Shown here piece after piece: positions 52,687 to 64,000 of a stretch of 64,000 nucleotides of DNA. Location of the stretch: positions 3,348,001 to 3,412,000 of the forward strand of contig NBBA01000001.1 in NCBI GenBank assembly GCA_002794785.1, read 5' to 3'. The DNA is from Coniferiporia sulphurascens (Eukaryota; Basidiomycota; Agaricomycetes; Hymenochaetales; Hymenochaetaceae). The notes beneath the pieces were generated by a model, which made no database searches, was not told the DNA's origin, and saw only the letters and a program-made list of their open reading frames with translations. Each line of letters starts with the position of its first letter. Position 1 is the stretch's first letter. The translations under genes were made by a program, and so were the position numbers.

Positions 52687-54526
52687 CCTGGGTGAAGCTC
52701 TGTCCGTCGTAGTGGGCAAATGGAATGTGAACTGTAAGGACAAAACAAGAAGGGTGGATATCAGGAGAGTTGTACAAAAAGAGGACTAGTTAGGCAATGG
52801 GGGGCGATGAGGAGTTAAACGCCGAACTAAGACGAGTGGCTGGCACGCAGGGGAGCAGGAAATGATGGGAAGGGGTTTTATACAATTCTGGGAGGGACGC
52901 TGAGGCCTCCGGATGAGTTGAGGCTCTAAAGGGCAGTACGGCTGGCAGACACCACCACAAGAGGCAGGCCCGCATTGTACTTTACTCGGCAGGAGGCATC
53001 AGGGCATGTGGCCTCGAGGAGTGACTGCGGAGTGACTGCAGAGCCCTACACACACAGGCAGGCAAGAACGCAATGTGGGGGAGAGAAAGAGAGGGTACTC
53101 ACAAAGGGAGGGAGAAAGGAGGAAGAGATGCAGAGGGGAGAGATGAAGGAAGGGAGAGACAAGACGATTGACGTTGAGGAGAGGGAGGAGGGCCTGGGAA
53201 TAACCGGTGCGGCAACACAGCACGGTGAAGTGTGATTGCTGTCGAGAGCGAATACAAATGGGGTTGCACGATACGAAAGTGTACAAGTAATGATAATCAA
53301 GTATCATTCATTATATACAACACACGTCCAAGTACATGGGGAATCGATCGTGCTACTTTTGATCCAATGCAGCTCAGCAGCGCGCCGCCAGTGTGCCACT
53401 GGCACTCCCAGCATCAGGACCTTTTTTTAAAAGCCCTCACCTCGTGTCCCCGGCCTTGTTCTTGCCATCTTTTCTCAGGCGAACGCCCGCCTCCCATCCG
53501 GGTTGGTGCCTCTCACCAGCGGATGGTATTCGGGAGACGTGGCGAGCATCTCTCTATCGCCTGGCAGGGCACGGCGTTTCCTGCTTCCCAACGGGCTCAG
53601 CTGAGATTAATCGGACCAGGAACGCCGCCCGCCTGTCACGGCGTCACACACATACCCACAAATATAAATCCCAGGCCGTACCGTGACTAAGATGTCACCC
53701 GTCTTCGCGTTCCATTCAGCACTGCTACTGGAAGGCGTAGAATCCACTGGCTTTTCACAGACATCTACAGACGTACGGAAGTTTTCTCGGCAGACCATTC
53801 TAGTGGCTGAGAAAGGACACCCGTTGCCCTTCCTTGTTTCACGATCGTGCAAATTCGCAGTCGGAAGAAGCTGATTCAGTGGCGGGCAACCAGTTGTGAT
53901 CATCAGTATGGAAACCCAGACTGTCTGCCACGTATATTTATTCGCTGTAGCCTGCTCTCGATGAGTCGTCACGGTGGACCTACATAGATGATTAAAGAAT
54001 CGCCCGAGCACATTCGTCGAGACCTCACGGACTAGGCTTGACGTAATACCGTCCGTTGCTACACCCGGACTCTCTGATGAGCCCAATCTGGACGTATCCG
54101 GGCTTGCGGCGTAACAGCAGAAAAATATGTTTTTAGTTAGGGTTCAATTCCGACGCTGTAATTTGGAATTGAAGAGACAAACACGGCCCCCGACAATCCT
54201 AATTACTTCTACTAAACAGTATGTACTGCATAAGTATGCGCAAATCAGCATACAGTACTTACAAGGGAGAGGCGCTGAAGCTTTGACCGTGATGTGAGTT
54301 TGATCGGCAGCGCTACCATATCTGGGCAGCCAGGCAAGCAACGCCTATATTCGCTCTTCGTCCTCCTCCATCTCCATACCCATCCTCGGCGTCGTTCCTT
54401 TCGCCTTCCTTTCGTTACCATATACCCACGTCCAGCGGGCTCGCGAGACTTCATTCTTCTCATCAGTACTCAGTCACTGATTCTTGTCTGTGGCTATAGA
54501 CACATCAACTCGCATCCGCTGTCGCC
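52687..54526. other. divergent intergenic region with polypurine tract
   Basis: 1.84 kb between the divergent casein kinase 1 and chitin synthase genes. The plus strand is purine-rich from about 53073 to 53195 (GGGAGAGAAAGAGAGGG-like), i.e. a CT tract on the kinase coding strand, 390-510 bases upstream of its start. Open frames 53232-53690 plus and 53607-54086 minus overlap and lack motifs. The stretch 54335-54526 is pyrimidine-rich on the plus strand, as expected for the chitin synthase leader. Confidence 0.5.
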
Positions 54527-57500
54527 ATGGCTTATCACCAGCAAGACGATCCTTACTATTCCAATACCTCTTTTACCCAGTACGCGCACACAGACTATCC
54601 CCCTCCCACCGGGGCCCACGCCTTCTCGCCCGACTATCCGCCTGCCACCGGCGCGCACGCTTATTCGACCGAGTCCGATATGCATATGCATCCCTCGGGT
54701 AACGCTGGAAGTTACCCTGCCCATACCGGCTATGACCATGATAGTGATGCGCACCTCAACTGGGACGGAAAATCAGCCAAGTCTTTCAACACCTACCAGA
54801 GTAGCTATGCAGGTTCGCAAGCCCACCTAAATCCTCAGTACGAGATGTCCCAGGTCAATACCCCTCCGGTCCCTATAATGCCATACGCATCGCAACCGAA
54901 CTATCCGCCCGTCCACCAGCCCCTTAGGCCACCGATGAGAGAGCAGAGTAGTGCAGGGTGGTCGAATGCGAGAGATAAATTGATGAAACGGCGCTCCGTG
55001 CGCCAGGTTGCACTTTACCAAGGCAATCTAGTACTCGATGTTGCTGTGCCATCGCATATCGTTCCGAAAGCATCAGGTGGAAGTGAGGAGATGACCATGA
55101 TGCGCTATACCGCGGCAACATGTGATCCAGAGTAACAATCACACCCTTCGCGTCCATCGGTTTCAACTGACGGCCTAATTCATGCAGTGACTTTATGCGT
55201 CAGAAGTACTCGCTCCGTCCGTATCTTTATGGGTGGGTTCTCTTTATCGTACGCGATTTAATCCTGAATGTCGATCCAGGCGACGTACCGAGCTATTCAT
55301 CGTCATGACCATGTACAATGAAGATGAAGTTTTATTCGTCAAAACGATGAACGCGTGGGTGATAAAAGACTTTTTTGCGTGAATATTTAAAATTTTTAAT
55401 ACCATTTTATTTAGCGTGATAAAAAATATTGCTCATCTCTGTGGTCGTACTAAATCGAAGACATGGGGTCCTAATGGCTGGCAGAAGGTCGTTGTGTGTG
55501 TCGTATCCGATGGCCGTAATAAAGTGAACAAGAGAACTCTTCATGTTCTGGCTTTGGTAAACATCTCTTTATGTGGAAAATAATTTTCGTAATTTTGGAC
55601 ATGATAGATGGGTTGTTATCAAGAAGGCATAGCAAAGGATTCTGTCGCCGGGAAAGACGTTACAGCCCATATTTTTGAGTGAGTGGGAAACGGCTCCTTC
55701 TCCAGATGTAACTAAATGTTCGTTATCCATAACATAGGTACACTTCGAACATTGTCGTTACCGAGAACGGCGAAGTATCGACCGGAGCCTGCCCAGTCCA
55801 GATTATTTTCTGCCTTAAGGAACAGAACAAGAAGAAGCTTAATAGTCATCGTTGGTTTTTCAATGCGTTTGGTCCTCTTATCCAACCCAACGGTATGTCC
55901 AATGACCGGTATTGTTATCATGAAAGAAACTGTCCTCTTACCTATGAACATATTCAAAGTTTGCGTTCTGCTTGATGTTGGAACGAAACCGACTGGAACG
56001 TCTATTTATGAGCTTTGGAAGTGTGCGTATTTACTGCATAACACTTGTCGACTTTTTTTCACTTGTTCTACAGGTTTTGACAAGTCCAAGAATGTTGGTG
56101 GTGCCTGCGGAGAGTGCGTGCCTTTTTTCATTTCTCTTGACATAGACTTACAGCAATTCAGGATTTGTGTGGACACTGGCAAAGGATGTTCCCTTCTCCT
56201 GACCAGCCCTCTCGCCGCATCTCAAAACTTCGAGGTATGTTCAGTTCGTTTGGTTCGTTTCGGACATGCTGAAGTATTGGATCCTTTAAGTACAAAATGT
56301 CAAATATATTGGATAAACCGCTCGAGAGCGTGTTTGGCTATATCAGCGTACTGCCGGGAGCCTTTTCTGCTTACCGTTATAAGGCATTGCAAAACAATAC
56401 TGCTGGCGAAGGGCCCCTGGCTAGCTACTTCCGGGGTGAGAAGCTACATGGTGGAGGGGAAGATGGTGCTGGACTCTTTGGTACGTTCATAAATTAGGGT
56501 TCCTGCTTTGTGCTTTTTGGAACGCTGTTGCTTCCTTGTTGAATAATTGCTGACGTGTATGACAGAACGTAACATGTATCTTGCCGAGGATCGTATCCTT
56601 TGCTTCGAAATAGTGACGAAAAAACGCGAAGCTTGGGTGTAAGTTTCTTTTGGAGCTTGCATAAAAGCTTGAGATTGACCGTGGACGCTACAGACTCCGT
56701 TATGTTAAAAGTGCGAAGGCTACAACGGATGTGCCCACATCTGTTCCGGAGTTTATCTCCCAGCGTCGTCGTTGGCTTAATGGCTCGCTTTTCGCCGCGA
56801 TACACGCAACAGTGTTCTTTTTTCGCATCTGGACATCTGGCCAAAATTTCTTCCGCAAGATCTTTTTACAGATCGAGTTCATTTATAATGCGGTACAGCT
56901 GCTATTTACGTGGACCTCACTGGCAAACTTCTATCTCTCGTTTTACTTCGTAAGTAGCTCTCGGCCGTAATGCACTACACCCTGTGATGGCTGGGATGAT
57001 TTACAGCTCGTCTCATCTGCCACGTCTAACTCAAAAACGGACGCGTTCAACTTTTTAAGCGAAGGTGCCGGAACAAAGGTTTTTGAGATTGTTCTGAAAG
57101 TGAGTGGACCGCGCTTTGTTACCTTCGGAGGTCTCCAATCAGCTAATTGTCGACAATTCTTTGAAAAGCTATACATTGCCCTCATATTTATCATCGTTGT
57201 CTGCTCTCTTGGGAATCGTCCTCAGGGTTCGAAATGGACGTACATTTTTTGCATGATCGCGCTAGGATTCTGCAGTGCCGTCACGCTATGGTGTGCCGGT
57301 TTTACTGTCTATCTGGCAGTACCGCATACTACTTCTGGCTGGGAACACATTGGGAGGTAAACGCCACTTCTTGTAACAAAGTACGGACAAGAAAATGATT
57401 TTTTTTAAACCATCAACTTTAGCTTGATAAAAACCAACGAGACATTCAGGGACATTGTTATTTCGTTGGTTGCGACTTATGGTTCGTAAATACCGGTTCT

Positions 57501-58388
57501 ATTTTTTCACTGTCGTTTCCAACGTCCATTATGCAGGCCTTTATTTCATTAGCTCATTCATGTATTTGGAGCCGTGGCACATGTTTACGTGCTTCATTCA
57601 GTACATGTTCCTCCTCCCCAGTTGTGAGTAGTATAGTATATTTTATTCGCCGCAGTTAACAAATTTCCTACAGATGTCAATATTTTGAGTCAGCATCCCA
57701 AGTGAAAGTTTATAACTTTATCAGGTACTAACAAAGCTCTGGTTTTCTAGTGATGTTCAGCATGTGCAACCTTCATGATGTGACATGGTTAGCATCTTGC
57801 TTTATCGCCTTGAAGAGAGTCGATATTGATTTTATTCTCAGGGGAACAAAAGGGGATAATGGCTCCGCCAAAGACCTTGGCGGTGCAAAGAAGGTCAAGG
57901 ATGCTAACGGCAAGGAAGTCTTAGAAGTCGAACTGCCATCAGCACGGGAGGATGTGGACAGTCTTTGGGATGCAAGTCGTAATGCCCTAAGGAGCAAGCC
58001 TATTGAGGAAAAGGAGCACCGTGATGCTGCGACAAAACAGGCCGATCACGATAGAAACAGCCGTACGAATGTGGTCCTGACTTGGATTGGAACAAACATG
58101 TGAGTTCTACTTGTATCGAGGGCGATGCTGCGTCTTCATACTTTTCCGTAGGGTCATGATTGTATTCTTTACGTCGAGTGCCTTCACGGATTGGGTACAG
58201 AACCGTTTCGATGTCGACAGCAGCTCTACCTTCAACCCATACCTTACGTTTTTATTCTACGCTCTGTAAGCCGTGCTTTTGTCTGTTTGTAATCGTAGGT
58301 ACTAACTATTTTAACCAGTGCCGGAATCAGTTTGATACGTTTCGTGGGATCTACGTTGTATCTTTTATTTAGGCTTGTTGGTCTGTGA
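54527..58388 (+). CDS. chitin synthase (family 2 glycosyltransferase, class I-III group)
   Basis: About 900 residues encoded by roughly 20 exons separated by short introns. Makes chitin from UDP-GlcNAc at the plasma membrane. N-terminal 150 residues are Tyr/Pro/His-rich, with a double [16 protein letters not shown] repeat; then [17 protein letters not shown] of the class I-III N-terminal domain, [74 protein letters not shown] and the catalytic QRRRWLNGS (bases 56761-56787). Following are hydrophobic spans [59 protein letters not shown] and [16 protein letters not shown]. Two successive short exons encode VNIL and [13 protein letters not shown]. Start MAYHQQDD at 54527 has a CCATGG context. 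Exact exon bor­ders were checked only where motifs cross them. Confidence 0.92.
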
Positions 58389-58744
58389 AATTATCCGCTG
58401 GTCGCTCGATGTCCACTCCGTTCTGCTCTTTTGTTCTCCCCACCTTCGTTTTCTAGTATTTATTGTGTAAATTGGTGGATTGCTCTTAAGCTTGTACCTT
58501 TGGCGATGTCTTGTCTGATGCTGTGCAAAAAGATGAAGAAATAATGCCCATGGGGGTCCGCGCACGTGTCTCAACGCGTGATGCGCCCTCTAGACGTCAG
58601 AGAGTACCTATATATAATACGGCAGGTCGGACAGTCTCGTACTCGATGCTGTCTCTTTACATACTTCGGAGAAACCTCGATCTTCACTAGGCGGGCGTAA
58701 ACTAGACTCGTACCGGGCTCGACAGTCGCGAAAACACACCGGAA
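58389..58744. other. intergenic region, NTE1 promoter
   Basis: 356 bases between two genes on the plus strand; it carries the chitin synthase 3' end and the NTE1 promoter elements listed separately. Confidence 0.5.
58563..58617 (+). promoter_or_regulatory. E-box, CRE-like word and TATA element upstream of NTE1
   Basis: CACGTG (58563-58568), the canonical palindromic E-box for bHLH factors, is followed by GACGTC (58594-58599), a CRE/bZIP core, and by TATATATAA (58609-58617), about 130 bases before ATG 58745. Each word alone could be chance; their close order suits a regulated promoter. No binding is shown. Confidence 0.4.
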
Positions 58745-61700
58745 ATGGGCCAGTCCGTCGCTGAGCCCGATGAAATATCTGAAACTCATCCCGTGCTGTC
58801 CCTTGTTGCTGCGGTGTTCTGGGTACTTCGTACGTTGTCACCGTCTGCTGCAAATGTTCATAATCGTGCCTAATCGTTCGCAATTAGTCTGGCTTTTATC
58901 CTGGGCCAAGTTACTCATAGCCTTTGCGACGATATCAGTCCCTCGATTCATATACGCCGTTCTTTCGTATTCGTTTACTTTCACTGTATGCGTTTCCACC
59001 CTTGTGTCCACGAAGGCATTATATTCTGACTTTCTGGTCGAAGCTTAATTTCTGGTCGTTCGTCGTCATCTTTGTTCTCTCGGCAGTCGCTCTCAACTAC
59101 TTCATACGATTTCGCTATCTGAACGTGTACGCGACTCTGAAGGAGCCACCACTTGTCAAGTCTGATGCGAAGGAGCTGCACCCCGATGTAAACACAACGG
59201 AAGGACCGCCAAACTTCCACAATTATCTGGATGACTTTTTGGAAGCCGTCAGGATTTTTGGGTTCCTTGAGAAGCCAGTCAGTTCTGCTCTATACTTTCC
59301 TATGGAGAGCATCTAAACAGTCCGCAGGTTTTCCACGAGCTAGCGAGGCATCTGCAAACGCGACGCCTTATTGCGGGAGACAGTCTTTCCTTAGACCAGG
59401 ACAAGAATTTCTATTGTGTCGTTGACGGATTGGTGCAAGTTTACACTAGGACAGGTGATTCCTGTCACGAGGGAAGCAATTGGGATGGAGGAAGCTCCAA
59501 TGGTTATCAATTGCTGAACGAAGTGGGCAGCGGTGGGACTCTGTCGAGCTTGTTCACTATTTTGAGCCTTTTCACAGAAGACGTTCGCATGAGTTGGCAA
59601 GATAGTGATACGACTGGACCAGGACCAAACTCGGACTACGACATACCTACTCGTACACGTGCGCATCGGTCCGATTCTGATGTCTCGGCCATAGAACTTG
59701 AAAGCGCCCGCGCGTCTGCTCCACCGCCTTTACGTTCTCGTTTCCGTCGGCAATCCATGTCTTCTTCCGGGTCTACAGTACATGGTGATGATGCCACTGT
59801 ATTATCGCCCGATGAAGATTATCATACAGCGTCAAGCTCGCGGTCATCCTTCCGTGATCCTACGGTCCGTGGCGGTCGGGGAACGCGAACAAGTCAGGAT
59901 GAACATGGTGCCGTTGCTTTGGCTGTCGAAGATGCAACACTAGCCGTGATCCCGGCAGAAGCATTCCGTCGTCTCACAAAGAAATTTCCAAAAGCTTCCG
60001 CACATATCGTCCAAGGTCCGTAAATGATTCATGGTCCCAGAAATTCTGATGTCTTACGCCTCTTAAAAGTTATTTTAACAAGATTCTCACGTGTGACAAT
60101 CAATGCGGCGCACAAGTATCTAGGCCTAACGACGGAAGTTCTTCGAACTGAGAAAGCTATTAATGAAATTGCCTGCCACCCCTTACCGAGTACATTTTAC
60201 GAAGGCGGTGGTCTGCAGCGTCTTCGTCAGAGATTTGATCGACGGTCCGAAGAAGGAGGTTCTCTTGGAGACGTTGATTACTTCACTCCGGGGCACTCAC
60301 ATTCTCTCAGAGAGTCGACTGATACTGTTCCCCATTTTTTCGACGAACCGTTCGTTACTGATAGTCCTTTGACTCAGCCACAGCCACTGCCAGGGTTACA
60401 ACGGGATGTTCCAACTCTGTCCCGCGCACACTCGTCTCGATATCTTGTTCAAGCAGGGGATTTACATACATCAGCAGGTCTTAACGACCCTTACAGACCT
60501 CCTTATAGATCTTTTAACAATCTGGGATCCAGTTCAAGGGGCAGCAGAAGCCATTTTTTGAGCCCTCTAGATGGTGCGGAAGGTCGTCGTTTGACGGGCG
60601 ACGACTTTGATTTGAGAGACGAAGTGATGTCCTGCATTGCCAAGTCTATTGGTCTTCATCAGCCGCCGTTGAGTGGATCGGATTCTGTGGAAGCATCGCC
60701 CGCTTCTCCTGCCGTCGGGAGTCGTAGTAACGATGGACGTGAGCGTGAACACGCGTTCAACTCTTTTGGGTCTCTGTCTTTGCTAGAAACAGGGGATGAT
60801 ACCTCAAGCATAACCAGTTCTTCCGTGTTGGGTGCCTCGAACGGAATCGGTGCACTGGACAACGAAGTTGAAATTTTGTACTTCGCCGCTGGTTCGACGC
60901 TTGCCAGAGCAGGCGAAAGGCATTCTGGTATGTGCCCTTGTCCTTATTAATAAAGTGAGGTTTGTAGTCAACTGATGGTCGGCGCACGGTGTCAAGGGCT
61001 GTTCTATGTGATCGATGGCATTCTTGATATTTCCTTGCCGCTAGATGAGAATGCAAATAAGGACACCAACCATGATAATCCGGAGCCCAGGTTATCTTCT
61101 AGGGTACCATTATCATCGATCCCTACCATGGGTAGAAACACGGCGGGATCGGCTAAGCGTAGTGACGCTGGTAGTGAGCGTAACTCCGGGCCAAAGCCTC
61201 CAGAGAAACAGCGGAGACATCTTTTCACCGTGAAACCGGGTGGTATAGCCGGTTACATAGGTCAGTCGAGTCGATCTGCGCTATAATTTCCATTTAATAC
61301 TAGCTTAACTCATAACAGCCTCCCTATGTGGAATTCCGTCGTACGTTGATATTACTGCCAAAATGGACACGTATGTGGGTTTCCTCCCATATAATGCTCT
61401 GGAGCGCCTTCTTGAGAAGCGACCGATCGTCCTTCTCACCTTGGCAAAGAGACTAATATCACTGTTATCGCCGCTGGGTAATTGTTTGTTTGGTATATGG
61501 TTATAAAATCAAGAAACTGACAGTCGAACATTCCTAGTTCTTCACATTGATGCGTCATTGGACTGGATGCAGGTTTCAGGTGGGAAGGTTTTATGGAGAC
61601 CTGGAGATACCAGCGACAGTTTCTATATTGTTATCAATGGCCGTCTACGTGCCATCGATGACAAGGAAGAAGGGAAAGTTAAAATACTCGGCGAATACGG

Positions 61701-64000
61701 CCAAGGGGATTCGGTAGGTGTAGTCATGTATGCTAGGCGGACAATAATCATGGACTTTATGTTAGGTTGGAGAGCTCGATGTTATCACACGATCCCCGCG
61801 TCGTAATACTGTCCACGCCATTCGGGACACGGAACTCGTGCGTATGCCTCTGACCTTGTTCAACGCCATATCGTCCCGGTATGTAGTAGAACCACTTCAC
61901 GTTGGCATCAGCTCGACTGACATTGCCTGCATCATAGCAATCCTCAAGCAACCGCACAGTAAGTAATACCCTATTTTTTCCGATATAGTACATAAGAATC
62001 TGACGCGTGAAACATATAGGCTGTTACGCTTGATTGCTTCAAGAGTACGCGACGAAGTCGATTCTTCTTCGCCCATTCGCCCGACAAATACCACCCCTGA
62101 CCTTGGATGGAACAATCTCAATCTCAAAACTGTTGCAATTATGCCAGTTGGCCGACACATCCCGATTGAAGTCTTCGCAAAGAAATTACAGAGCGCACTG
62201 GAAAGCACTGGTGCCCCTACCGCATACCTCAATAAAGCCTCTATTAGTCGCCACCTTGGCCGACACGCGTTTACTAGGATGGGAAAACTAAAAGTCGCAG
62301 GCTGGTTAGCTGATCAAGAACAGAGATATAGGACGGTTCTGTATGTCGTGGATTCACCCGTGAACAGCACTTGGACCCAAACTTGTATTCGTCAAGTTCG
62401 TGCTGTCTTCGCTACTCTGTTTCCAAGTACGGACGACTGATGCTATGTACATCCAGGCGGACTATGTGATGGTCGTTGGTGCTGGCGAAGATCCGAGCTT
62501 AGGCGAATATGAACGGTTGTTAATGTCAATTAAGACAACTGCCAGAAAAGAATTAGTATTACTTCATCCAGATCGTCTTGTTGAAACACCGGGAAGTACG
62601 AGGGAATGGCTCAAAGTGAGCCCCTGCCTCCTTAATGTGTTGCTAAGCGAATATACTGAATGGCCTTGCCAAGCTCCGACCCTGGATCAGTCGTCATTTT
62701 CATGTTGAACTTCCAGTGAGTCCATTCTCAACCAGTCTTGAAATTATCACGCTTGACGGAAATGTCTGCAGGGAATCGTTTTGCCAGTAGTAAAGACTTT
62801 GTTAAAAGATCCGGACCCCGCTGCTGTAGTAGCATTAAAAAATCTTAAGGACAAGGTACAAAGTGAAATTCAGAAATATCGAGGCAGTCGCGACATACCT
62901 CGCCCGCAACGACCCCCTCATATGAGTGATTTTTCCCGCTTAGCGAGGCGGATATGTGGCAAAACTGTAGCACTTATTCTGGGAGGAGGCGGGGCCCGCG
63001 GTATTGCACATCTAGTAAGGCGCCAACTTTGAAGGTCATTCATTATCACTTACTGTTGGCAGGGTGTCCTCCAAGCGCTGACGGAATATGGTATCCCCAT
63101 TGATCATATTGGCGGTACCAGTATCGGGGCTTTTGTTGGAGGTCTATACGCTAGAGAGGGTGACGTACTGTCTAGCTCGGGGAGAGTTAAGCAATTCAGT
63201 TCGCGGATGGGAAACATTTGGAGGTTGCTGTCAGACGTGACATATCCAATTGTCGCATATACGACGGTGGGAAACTTTGCTGTCTGAGAGAGTAGAGGGC
63301 AATTCAACTTACCTATGATAACTTTAGGGACATGAATTCAACAGAGCGATCTACAAGGTATGCCTCTCCAACCGCTCCAAGTCTCATATTTACACATCTT
63401 CCACATCTAGTCGTTTTATGATCTGCACATTGAGGACATGTGGCTTCCATTTTTTTGTAACACCACGAACATTTTGACTTCTCAGATGGTTACACATGAT
63501 TCAGGCTATGCATGGCGCTACATCCGTGAGCACTTTCCAGACAGCGTCTTTAAAATGTCTAACTTGCATGAAGGTGCATCGATGACACTTGTCGGACTGC
63601 TTCCACCGCTCTGCGATAATGGTGACATGCTAGTTGATGGCGGTTATAGTAAGCTACTTAGTGCATCTTTTTTGAACGCCACTCAGTGAATTTTTACCCA
63701 GTGGACAACCTTCCTGTAAGTTCCCAATTAAAAGCGGAAGAATTCGAATGCTTGAACTGCTTGTAGGTTTCTTCGATGCTTGCCATGGGAGCTAGCGCAG
63801 TATTCGCATCTGATGTTGCCTCGGTGAGTGGAATTTTAAATATCGACGTTGAGCTAATCCTTAATTCACCCATAGATTGATGATAACTCTCCGCGGCACT
63901 TTGGAGATACAGTTTCTGGGGTATGGTTGCTCATAAATAGATGGAATCCGTTCTCCAACGCGAGAAACATTCCTCCCATAACTGAGATCCAGAGTCGCTT
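58745..64000 (+). CDS. NTE1: NTE1-type lysophospholipase (neuropathy target esterase homologue), 3' part beyond the window
   Basis: ER-membrane serine hydrolase that deacylates phosphatidylcholine to glycerophosphocholine. N-terminal hydrophobic spans ([49 protein letters not shown]) precede cyclic-nucleotide-binding-like domains ([72 protein letters not shown]) with a long Ser/Arg-rich insert between them. The patatin domain shows the oxyanion motif [14 protein letters not shown] (about 62970-63011), nucleophile GTSIG (Ser; 63114-63128) and the dyad Asp in DGGY (63636-63647). NTE signature [18 protein letters not shown] and [11 protein letters not shown] are also present. There are many short introns, e.g. 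one inside the catalytic loop between AHL and GVLQ. It runs off the right edge in INRWNPFS...EIQSRL. No disruption of catalytic residues seen. Confidence 0.94.

Noticed and set aside
54139..54165. GGTTCAATTCC, a B-box-like word of a tRNA gene
   Set aside because: No matching acceptor, D or anticodon arms could be folded around it.
1..64000. CRISPR arrays, operons or prophage
   Set aside because: Spliced eukaryotic genes throughout; no spaced direct repeats or phage genes seen.

Overview
The window looks like nuclear DNA of a basidiomycete fungus, most likely an agaricomycete. The evidence is about 20 protein genes on both strands with many short GT-AG introns (usually 47-65 nt, CTGAC/CTAAC-like branch sites), pyrimidine-rich leaders, fungal families (class I-III type chitin synthase, NTE1, homeodomain and bHLH regulators) and intergenic gaps of 0.1-2.6 kb. 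Nothing bacterial, viral or plasmid-like was seen. For most genes I joined exons by hand and checked that the reading frame closes; those models are given with exon junctions.

Layout: 1-1010 (-) GNL1-like GTPase, cut by the window edge; 1620-2959 (+) AIFM2/FSP1-like oxidoreductase; 3228-4366 (+) homeodomain protein; 4536-7794 (-) U3 snoRNP protein UTP17/WDR75; 7949-9835 a CpG-poor transposon-like block flanked by a 15-bp direct repeat; 9950-11620 (-) F-box protein; 12453-15062 (-) PB1-domain protein; 15306-16882 (-) xylose-reductase-type aldo/keto reductase with microexons; 17682-18974 (+) ketopantoate reductase; 21568-22735 and 27290-28372 (+) two bHLH paralogues with a multi-span membrane protein (about 25108-26326) between them; 30373-30974 (+) tubulin cofactor A; 31085-31773 (-) Mediator subunit 11; 31914-34253 (+) mitochondrial 2-methylisocitrate lyase type enzyme; 34801-34889 (-) intron-containing tRNA-Lys; 35293-39201 (+) large disordered protein; 39793-40908 (+) Cys-rich protein with an F-box-like motif and a C-terminal membrane segment; 42036-43771 (-) a protein with three tandem homeodomains; 43986-44774 (+) NOPCHAP1-like snoRNP assembly factor; 44852-46673 (-) pantothenate kinase; 46971-50286 (-) coatomer gamma; 51459-52686 (-) casein kinase 1; 54527-58388 (+) chitin synthase; 58745 to the edge (+) NTE1 phospholipase.

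Most genes are housekeeping and do not form a cluster with one task. Loose functional links are ribosome and snoRNP biogenesis (UTP17, NOPCHAP1-like, perhaps the GNL1-like GTPase), coenzyme A synthesis (ketopantoate reductase and pantothenate kinase), and secretion, wall and membrane (coatomer gamma, chitin synthase, NTE1).

The most unusual items are the triple-homeodomain regulator, whose three homeodomains are each split by an intron at the same codon and phase (shared by the single homeodomain gene 39 kb away), the bHLH duplicate pair, the microexon-rich aldo/keto reductase, and the 1.86-kb insertion with long target-site-like repeats.
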